Source of the DNA: Cephalopachus bancanus
Taxonomy: Eukaryota; Chordata; Mammalia; Primates; Tarsiidae
DNA: 64,000 nucleotides
NCBI GenBank assembly: GCA_027257055.1
Contig: JAPVLO010000400.1
Span: 868,001-932,000, forward strand
Reading direction: 5' to 3'
This document shows, piece by piece, positions 1 to 64,000 of this stretch. Positions within the stretch are counted from its first letter, which is position 1. Each line of letters starts with the position of its first letter. Position numbers and translations under genes: made by a program. The notes under the pieces are model-generated. The model searched no databases. It saw nothing but the letters and a program-made list of their open reading frames with translations, and was not told the origin of the DNA.

Positions 1-1173
1 GTAAACAAAAGACCTAAAGCATGTCACAAAGTTTATTTGCAATAAAACAAGTCAATTCCACCTGTACTAACATCAATGTTCACAAGAGCACCCTTGAAAT
101 AAAATCCTATCTTCCTTTAAAAAACAACTGATAATTCTCTACATTTACAAATCTATGAGATACATAGCTAATCTTTTAACGTCTCAGTTCAACTTCACAT
201 TAACCTGAGGCATTAATAATAACTAAAAATTCTGGAGGCTTCAATTCTTTTTCCCAAAAGAAATGAATACCTGGCAGATGTAACATTCTTTCAAGATGGA
301 AAGCCAATGGTATGAAAACTTAAGAGTCCATATTAGGTACTTGCAGACGGTCAATTCTCTCTCACTACAAGTGAAAAGCTACCCTCCACTTGGACACAGC
401 TCACCCATAATTAAAACACTGATTTTTTCACTGTTTTGCCCTTTTTAGTTTCAAAGGAGTGCTATCACAATATGACAAAAGACGGCCAGAAATATCAATT
501 TTAACAAAATGACTTATTCTGGCTTAACAACAACTTAAAATGCCACAAATGTACCAAAAATAACTCACCAAGTTAGTCATGATTTTAAATGTCTAGTATC
601 TAATGGTAGAGAAAAAAATCTATAGCACAAAAAATTTACATTTAAGAAAGAGTAAGATTGGGAATATCTCAACTATATCTGCCAATCAGACATCGATATT
701 GCCTGCCAACTCTCAACTGGCACCTCAATTTTTGCAATTTTTTTTCAAGCACTCTAAAAAGTCAACAGAGTATGCAACTGGATTTGGTAGAACAAAACAT
801 TTCTTCATATACTTGAAAATAGGTGTACTCTCTTCCTAATTTCATCCTATCTAGTACAGTATTTTCACCAAAGCTTGAACACAATGAACAGTGAGTGTAT
901 AGAAATCAGCATATTCAAAGGGTTTCTATCTAAGTCATATTTTATTTTTAACTGGGTAATTTTTTTAAAAAGTCTTCCTTTCCTGGAATGCTTGTTGAAA
1001 CACAAGTAGCGCTGGTCAATTAAGACCTGTCAGCTCCAAAATGAATCTTGCATTAACACAGATCATAGCACCCAGAGTGAACAGGAAACCAACCCCAAGC
1101 TGTCACAGCAAGGACTAGAAAAACGCAAATTAATAACACCCTAAAAAAGAAATTCAAAATAGTGAAAGAATAC
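1..1173 (-). other. COG3 intron 20 (partial), free of recognisable repeats
   Basis: Intron downstream of exon 20. I recognise no Alu, L1 or MIR here, unlike most other introns. A minus-strand AATAAA lies at 32-37, followed by a T/GT-rich stretch towards position 1. Confidence 0.6.
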
Positions 1174-57044
<55,871 letters not shown>

Positions 57045-57110
57045 TGCCGCCGCTTCCGCGGCCCTCAGCAGCAGCGGGGTAGAGGGGACCCCAACAGAAA
57101 CGCCAGAGCC

Positions 57111-57118
57111 ACTTCCGG
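57111..57118 (-). promoter_or_regulatory. ETS/GABP-type site
   Basis: CCGGAAGT on the minus strand, 67 bp upstream of the ATG. This is the typical ETS motif of TATA-less housekeeping promoters. Occupancy is inferred. Confidence 0.55.
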
Positions 57119-57151
57119 GAGGACCCGGGCTTCCAGCACTGCACCGGCCGC

Positions 57152-57166
57152 GGGGCGGGGCGGGGC
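57152..57166. promoter_or_regulatory. Tandem GC boxes (Sp1/KLF type)
   Basis: Two overlapping GGGGCGGGG units, about 110 bp upstream of the COG3 ATG within the CpG island. Confidence 0.6.
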
Positions 57167-58100
57167 GAACGGGAATGTCCTGACCCCGGAAACGCTTCCT
57201 CAATGTGGGGGCGGCAGGACCGAGGCCAGAAGAGACGTGGCTTTAAACGCAGTACAACGATTTCCGGTTGGGATGCTGACGAGGGTGGAGGAGACAAGAC
57301 CTGACGGAAATAGAAATGCCCCTACCGGAGGTTTCTGCCTCAACATCAATAACTTTATTGTTACGTGTTGTTCGGATTATTGACAGCTGCACTAAATCAC
57401 CCTGCCGGCGGGGCATTCGTGAGCTCCCGGATCTATCACCTCTGTTCACACACGGGGTAGTCTGGGTGGAGTGTGGAGTGTGTGATTTCCATGTTGACGT
57501 GTTGACAATTTCCGCCGCTTAGATCAAAACCAAGAGCATAAACTTTTCCAGTAGCCAATAATTTCTCCGTCAGAAACTAATTTTAAAAGACGCATAAAAA
57601 ATACAAAGATGTGTATATCTCAGACATCGTTAATAGTATCAGATAATTTTCTGATTTTTCACCTAAATGTCCAACATTGAAAAAGTGAATCAATAGTTCG
57701 GGTACAGACATGTAGTTGGAATACTCTTTTGTCATTTAAGTCATGTCAATTTGAGCAACAAAGTAAATAATGATAGTATTGGATCATAACCAACAGAATA
57801 TAATAAATACCCACGAGTCTATACTGATACAAATAAATGATTGAATACGTAAATGGCGGAGAACAACATCCTACCTTACAGAAGAATTCCAATCAATGAA
57901 TGTAGAATGAGAGAAATAGAAAATCACCATTAGGACACACAGTAATCATTGCAGCAGGCAAGATTTATGGATGGATACTAAAATGAGTGCATGAAAGTGC
58001 AAGGAGAAACAGAAATTTGCATAATCCGAAAGAATCTCCCAAAATACTTACTAATAACAAAAGGGAATAGTAACTTTACAGTGAAGAACTAACAGACACT

Positions 58101-58372
58101 GGCTGGCCGCGGTGGCTCATGTCTATAATCCCAGCACTTTGGGAGACCAAGGCGAGAGGATTACCTGAGCCAAGGGGTTCGAGACCAGCCAGGGCAATTG
58201 GCGAGACCTCGTCTTCAAACAAACAAAAAAGACAGGGCATGGTAGTGCATTCCTGTAGTTTCAGCTGCTTGTAAGGCTGAGATGGAAGCATCGCCTGAAC
58301 CCAGCAGGTCAAAACTCGGTTACCACTGCACTCAGCCTGGGCGATAAAGTAACACTACAACTCAACAACAAC
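58101..58372 (+). mobile_element. Alu
   Basis: ggctggccgcggtggctcat start. Tail (CAA)n; right arm shortened. Confidence 0.88.
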
Positions 58373-58484
58373 AAAAAAGCAGACATGAAGTCAAAATCAT
58401 CATCATGAAATTCCTGGCATGATAGGTTGAGTATACTGCATAACTTCTGTGATATTCTTGTCAAAAAAGCAAAATCTCTTTTCT

Positions 58485-58616
58485 TTTCTTTTTTTAATAT
58501 AGAGATGGGGTCTCACTATGTTTCCCAGGCTAGTCTCAAAGTCCTGGGCTCACACAGTCCTCCTGCTTCAGTCCCTCACAGTGCTGGAATTACAGGCAGG
58601 AGCCACTGCCTCAGAA
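58485..58616 (-). mobile_element. Alu single arm
   Basis: 'tagagatggggtctcactat' to 'gcaggagccactgcc'. Confidence 0.8.
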
Positions 58617-59204
58617 ATCTCACTTTAATCTTGAGAAAACATCAAACAAACTGAAACGAGGGACGTCCTACAAAACAATTGACCAGTGTTCTTCAAAAGC
58701 ATCAAGGTCAGAAAAGACAAGGAAAGTCTGAGGAAATGTTACGTGTTGGAAGAGACTAGGGACCATGACATTTCAGTACAAAGTGGGATACTGGATTAGG
58801 TCCTGGGACAGTAAAAGGGCATTCATGGGAAAAATTATAGAACACAATCACAAAATAAAATATCAAAATTCAAGTAAGTCTGTTAGGTAATAGTATTGTA
58901 CCAATGATAATTTCCTGATTTTGCACATGGTTAGGTAAAAAGACAGCATCAGAGAAAGCTGAAGGAAGGTCATAACTGAACTCCCTTGTACTACTTTTGC
59001 AAGTTTTCTGAAATCTAAAATTATCTCTAAATGAAGAGTTTAAAAATCTCATCTTATAAACAACATTTATTTGTTTGACGAAAACAGTTGTGATGTAATT
59101 AAGAAAAATGAAGCAGTGTATGACTTTATTGGCCAAAGGAAAAACTCCCAAAACACTGACAAATGGTTAAGATTACTGATAATTTTTTCTTTTCCCTTTT
59201 CTAT

Positions 59205-59250
59205 CTTTCTCTCTTTCTTTCTTTCTTTCATTTTCTTTTTTTTTTCTTTG
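59205..59250 (+). repeat. T/C-rich low-complexity tract
   Basis: (TTTC)n-like array. Confidence 0.8.
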
Positions 59251-59300
59251 CAATGAGTTTTGCATTTAAAAATAAAGCTTTTTAAAAATTATTCAATGCA

Positions 59301-59602
59301 GCCAGGCATGGTGGCTCACATCTGTAATCTCAGCACTTTGGGAGGCAGAGGCAAGATGATTGCCTTAGCCCATGGGTTCAAGACAAGTCTGGGCAAATGG
59401 AGAGACCTCGTCTGTACAATAAATAAAATAAAATAAAAATCAGCTGGGTGCATGCCTGTGGTTCCAGTTACTTGGAAGGCTGATGGTTGAGGCAGAAGGA
59501 TTGCTTAAGCCCAGCAGGTCGATGCTGTGGTGGCCCTGAGTATGCCACTGCACTCCAGCCTGGGCGACAGAGTGAGACTCCAACTCAAAAACAAAACAAA
59601 AA
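59301..59602 (+). mobile_element. Alu
   Basis: gccaggcatggtggctcaca start; ends gagactccaactc plus A-rich tail. Confidence 0.9.
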
Positions 59603-59679
59603 AATTATTTAGTGCAGCTTCAGAGTACTGTTTCTCTATTACACCAATCCGCTGCTATTTCCTAAACAAAGTCATTTTG

Positions 59680-59962
59680 GGTCTGGCATGGTGGCTCATG
59701 CCTGTAATCCCTGCACTTTGGGAGGTGGAGGCAAGAGGATTGCCTAAACCCAGGGGTTCGAGACCAGCCTAGCAACTTGGCAAGACCTCATCTCTAAAAT
59801 AAATAAAAAAACTAGCTAGGCATGGTGGCATGTGTCTGTAGTTCCAGCTACTTGGAAGACTGAGGTGTAAGGATTGCCTAAGCCCAGCAGGTCAAAACCC
59901 TGAGTATGCCACTATACTCCTGCCTGGCGACAGAGTGAGACTCCAACCCCCCCCAAAAAAAG
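59680..59962 (+). mobile_element. Alu
   Basis: gtctggcatggtggctcatg start; ends 'gagactccaacc' plus a C-run and A-tail. Confidence 0.9.
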
Positions 59963-60011
59963 AAAGTCATTTTGTCGATGTGTGACTCTATCTAAGTGCC
60001 TAAAACACATT

Positions 60012-60070
60012 CACTCCTCTTCTTCTCCCTCTTCCTCTTCTTCCCCCTCTTCTTCCTCTTCCTCTTCTTT
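60012..60070 (+). repeat. (CTT/CTTCC)n pyrimidine tract
   Basis: Nearly pure pyrimidine leading into the poly(T) of an Alu. Confidence 0.9.
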
Positions 60071-60222
60071 TTTTTTTTTTTTTTGAATCAGAGTCTCCCT
60101 TTGTCCCCAGGCTGAATTGGTCACACCTCACCACAGCCTCAAACTCCTGGGCTCAGGTGATTCTTCTGCCTCAGCCTCAGCCTCCTGAGTAGCAAGGACT
60201 ACAGGCACGCACCACCACATCC

Positions 60223-60262
<40 letters not shown>
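60223..60262. repeat. (AT)n microsatellite
   Basis: AT dinucleotides directly before a ~30-nt poly(T), at the middle linker of the host Alu. Confidence 0.95.
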
Positions 60263-60290
<28 letters not shown>

Positions 60291-60598
60291 AGTCAGGATC
60301 TTGCTGTGTCACCCAGGCTGGAGTGCAGTGGCACACTCACCATGGCCACCGCAGTCTCGACCTGCTGGACTTGGACAATCCCTCCACTTCAATCTTCCAA
60401 GTAGCTGGAATTACAGGCTTGCACCACCACGCCCGGCTAGTTTAGTTTTTTGGCTTTTTTTTTTTTTTTTAATTTATTGTAGAGACAAAATCTTGCCAAG
60501 TTGCCCAGGCTCATCTCGAACCCATGGGCTCAGGCAATTCTCTCACCTCCATCTCCCAAAGTGTTGGGATTACAGGCATGAGCCACTGTGTCCGGCTT
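60263..60598 (-). mobile_element. Alu nested in an Alu linker
   Basis: Poly(T), agtcaggatcttgctgtgtc, ends gtgtccggctt. Extra T-run in its own linker. Confidence 0.88.
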
Positions 60599-60610
60599 AA
60601 ATTTTTTTGA

Positions 60611-61322
<712 letters not shown>

Positions 61323-61617
61323 TTTTTTTTTTTTCTGAGTTGGAGTCCCACTCTGTTGCCTGGATAGAGTGCAGTGGCACACTCACGGCCACCCCAGCGT
61401 CGGCTATCTGGGCTCTGGCGATCTGTCCTCCTCAGCCTGCCAACTAGTTGGAACTACAAGCGCACGCTACCAATGCCTGGCTAATTTTTGATTTATTGTA
61501 GAGACAAGGTCTCACCAAGTTGCCCAGGCTGGTATCGAACCCGTGGGTTCAGGCAATCCATTCACCTTGGCCTCCCAAGGTTCTGGGATTACAGGCTGAG
61601 CCACCAAGCCCGGCCTA
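61323..61617 (-). mobile_element. Alu
   Basis: Poly(T), tgagttggagtcccactctg, ends ccaagcccggcc. Confidence 0.92.
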
Positions 61618-61774
61618 GTGTTCTTTTCTGTATAGAAAAATGTTGTCTAGTTCCCTCCCGCAACCCAAAAGTACAAATTTCCTACCGTGGATTCACTTTC
61701 ATACTCTGTATTACAAATCAAATTTCCTCCTGTTTGTAGTTGGTGATTAGCTTATTCCCAGAAGCACTAGACAA

Positions 61775-62030
61775 AATGTGGAATACATGAGAGAGAAGAT
61801 GCCCTGGGACCCAACAATTCTATCTCTGGGAATTTATCCTAGAGACATTTTTATGTATGCAAAAAAGTACACGTGCAGAATATTTGAGAGGGGGAGTGCT
61901 TTCCATCATAGACCGGAAAGCCTGCTAGAAAATTCTAAAAGGACTGTAATAGTAGGATATTTTTTAATAGAGAAAAATTGGATGCAACCTAAATATTTCT
62001 CAATAGCAGAATAGTTTTGTGCCTATTATC
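61775..62030 (+). mobile_element. L1M ORF2 3' fragment
   Basis: 'gggacccaacaattctatct', 'gaatttatcctagagacatt', 'ttggatgcaacctaaatatt' in L1 ORF2 end order. Confidence 0.6.
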
Positions 62031-62250
62031 TGTCGCTGCTTTAAAAAAAAAACTAACCCCAAGCTTGTGTCCTAAAACAATCACCATTTTGTTATTATCT
62101 CTCTCATGATTTCATGGGTCAGGAATTTCCAAAGGACACATGAGAAAGACTTGTCTCTGCTCACAATATCTGGAACGTAGCAGGAATGACTCAAATGGCC
62201 ACGGACTGACCAGCTGGGGCTAGCTGTGCGTGTTCACACCTTCACATAGT
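62030..62250. mobile_element. Ancient mammalian interspersed repeat, family not named
   Basis: 'attatctgtcgctgcttt', 'gtcctaaaacaatcaccatt', 'gatttcatgggtcaggaatt' resembles a widespread old mammalian repeat. I cannot assign the family. Confidence 0.4.
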
Positions 62251-62537
62251 TTCCAAGCCTCTCTGTCCGCTCTCTGCAGCTAGTCTCTCAAGCATAAAGA
62301 GCTCAGGGTATTTGGATTTCTTCTTACATGGCTCAGAGTTTGAAGAGATAGTTTCCAGACTCTTTTGACCTTCAAGGTCACTTGTACTGCTCTCTCTGTC
62401 AAGAAAGTCACTATTTGGGGAAGGGAAATCGACTCCACCTCTCAATGAGAGGAATAGCAAAGAATTTGCAGCATTTTTATCTACCACAGATCTGATACTT
62501 TGCAACCGTTTAAATGAGGGACGTAGTTTTGGTGTTT

Positions 62538-62823
62538 TTTGTTTGTTTGTTTGTTTGTTTGTCACCTAGGCTAGAGTGCAGTGGCACACTCACAGTCACT
62601 GTGATCTTGACCTGAAGGACTCAAGTGATCCTAACACCTCAGCCTTCCAAGTAGCTAGACCCACAGATGTGTGCCATTACGCCTAGATAATTTTTTTATT
62701 TATTGTAGAGTTGATGTCTTGCCAAGTTGTCCAGGCTGGTCTCGAAGCCCTGGGCTCAGGCAATCCTCTCGTCTCCGCCTCCCAAAGTACTAAGATTACA
62801 GGTGTGAGCCACCGCACCTGGCT
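62538..62823 (-). mobile_element. Alu with (TTTG)n tail
   Basis: (TTTG)n, then tcacctaggctagagtgcag, ends accgcacctggc. The usual 'gagttggagtctc' end is missing. Confidence 0.88.
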
Positions 62824-62983
62824 AAGGACGTAGTTTATGAATTCTGCTTCTATGTAATCAGCAGATTACCTAGAGGTGTGAGAAATTTTTTAGAAGAGAT
62901 TGAAGTGTTATCTTGATGCAGTGATGGTCTCACAAATGTACACATAGCCCCAAACTGATCAAATTGTACATTTTAAATATGTA

Positions 62984-63302
62984 GGTCAGGCACGGTGGCT
63001 CAAAGCTGTAATCCCGGCACTTTGAGAGGCCGAAGCAAGAGGACTGCCTGAGTCCAGGGATTTGAGACCAGTCTGGCAACTTGGCAAGGCCTTGTCTCTA
63101 CAAAAAAATAAAAAATAAAAAAAATTAACCAGGCATGGTGGCACACACCTGTAGTTTCAGCTCCTTGGAAGGCCGAGGTGGAAGGATCACCTGAACCCAG
63201 CAGGTCGAGGCTGCGCTGGCCGTAAGTGTGCTACCGCACTCTAGCCTGGGCAACAAAGTGAGACTCTGACTCAAAAAACAAAACAAAACAAAACAAATAA
63301 AT
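62984..63302 (+). mobile_element. Alu
   Basis: ggtcaggcacggtggctcaa start; (CAAAA)n tail. Confidence 0.9.
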
Positions 63303-63399
63303 ATGTGTAGTATTCACATGCCCATGCAATATATTTCAATTATACTTCAATGGAATTGAAAGCGGATGGGGTGGGGGAGGGAGAATTAAGTAGATTTCC

Positions 63400-63612
63400 T
63401 AAGTACTGACGCTGAAGAAAGCTCACCCATATTGTTGAATTTAAAAAGCAAGTTGCTGACGATCTAAATGCCATCCCATTTTTGTTCAAAACATGCACAC
63501 ACAGAGAGAAAAAAGATGCAGAGCAAATTGTTAGTAGCAGTTATCCCCTAGGAGTAGGATTGGCAGAGCAGATAGAAGAGAGAACGAGTTCTTCATGATA
63601 TTTTAAGACTGT
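63400..63612 (+). mobile_element. L1M ORF2 3' fragment
   Basis: 'aatgccatcccatttttgtt', 'acacacagagagaaaaaaga', 'caaattgttagtagcagtta', 'aggagtaggattggcagagc' in L1 order. Confidence 0.5.
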
Positions 63613-63615
63613 TTA

Positions 63616-63908
<293 letters not shown>

Positions 63909-64000
63909 AGATTGTTTATTGCAAAACAATTGTTTTTAAAAAATGAATATTAGATTGCAGATCAAAGTGAATTCTGGTTCCAGCTCTGCTGCTAACTAGC

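Larger units (their letters stand above)
57045..57300 (-). promoter_or_regulatory. COG3: COG3 CpG-island promoter and 5' UTR
   Basis: GC-rich, CpG-dense sequence directly upstream of the COG3 ATG with no TATA box, as in a housekeeping promoter. It holds tandem GC boxes at 57152-57166 and an ETS-type CCGGAAGT on the minus strand at 57111-57118. A second TTCCGG core is near 57263. The start site cannot be placed from sequence alone. Confidence 0.8.
57760..59040 (+). mobile_element. L1M-type 3' region, interrupted by two Alus
   Basis: 'gagtctatactgatacaaat', 'gacgtcctacaaaacaattg', 'aaagtctgaggaaatgttac', 'gatactggattaggtcctgg' follow the same order as 20830-22020. Confidence 0.65.

Noticed and set aside
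62242..62565. 107-codon minus-strand frame
   Set aside because: Its first residues come from an Alu (TTTG)n tail and the rest matches no protein I know. It lies in old repeat-derived intergenic sequence.

Overview
The window is nuclear DNA of a primate, most likely a strepsirrhine (lemur type). It holds dozens of dimeric 7SL-derived Alu elements, ancient MIR, L2, L1 and DNA-transposon fossils, microsatellites and one large GT-AG intron gene. Many Alus carry a dialect unlike human AluS/Y (A-tail preceded by 'gagactccaactc', 'acaataaatcaaaaaatcagc', 'cgcgcctttgggagg'). The species call is an inference from Alu sequence; I could not run a search.

The only protein-coding gene I can support is COG3 (conserved oligomeric Golgi complex subunit 3) on the minus strand. 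Twenty coding exons can be placed to the base, from the ATG at 57044 down to the donor after 1174. They encode 742 complete codons plus one base, and every exon junction keeps frame with a GT-AG intron. From memory the human protein is 828 residues, so about 85 C-terminal residues and the 3' UTR lie beyond the left edge. COG3 is a lobe A subunit of the COG tether, which captures retrograde intra-Golgi vesicles.

Layout. 57.0-57.45 kb is a CpG-island promoter with GC boxes and an ETS-type site. 57.5-64 kb is upstream intergenic sequence made of Alu and old L1 fragments, with no gene recognised. 46.5-56.9 kb is the large intron 1, with an L1 ORF1 fossil, a Tigger-like element and Alu clusters. 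37-46 kb carries exons 2-8. 32-37 kb is intron 8, with two minus-strand L1 fragments. 26-32 kb carries exons 9-13. 19.4-26.3 kb is intron 13, with L1M fragments and an unusual inverted duplication. 1-19.4 kb carries exons 14-20.

I found no undescribed gene system. The most unusual structure is in intron 13: a 100-bp inverted copy of a nearby segment is joined to a perfect 20-bp palindrome inside an L1 fossil, which looks like a local template switch. Other points of note are a 76-bp mini-Alu and a three-armed Alu, each bracketed by perfect target-site duplications, several near-perfect intronic hairpins, and a possible intronic poly(A) site in intron 20.
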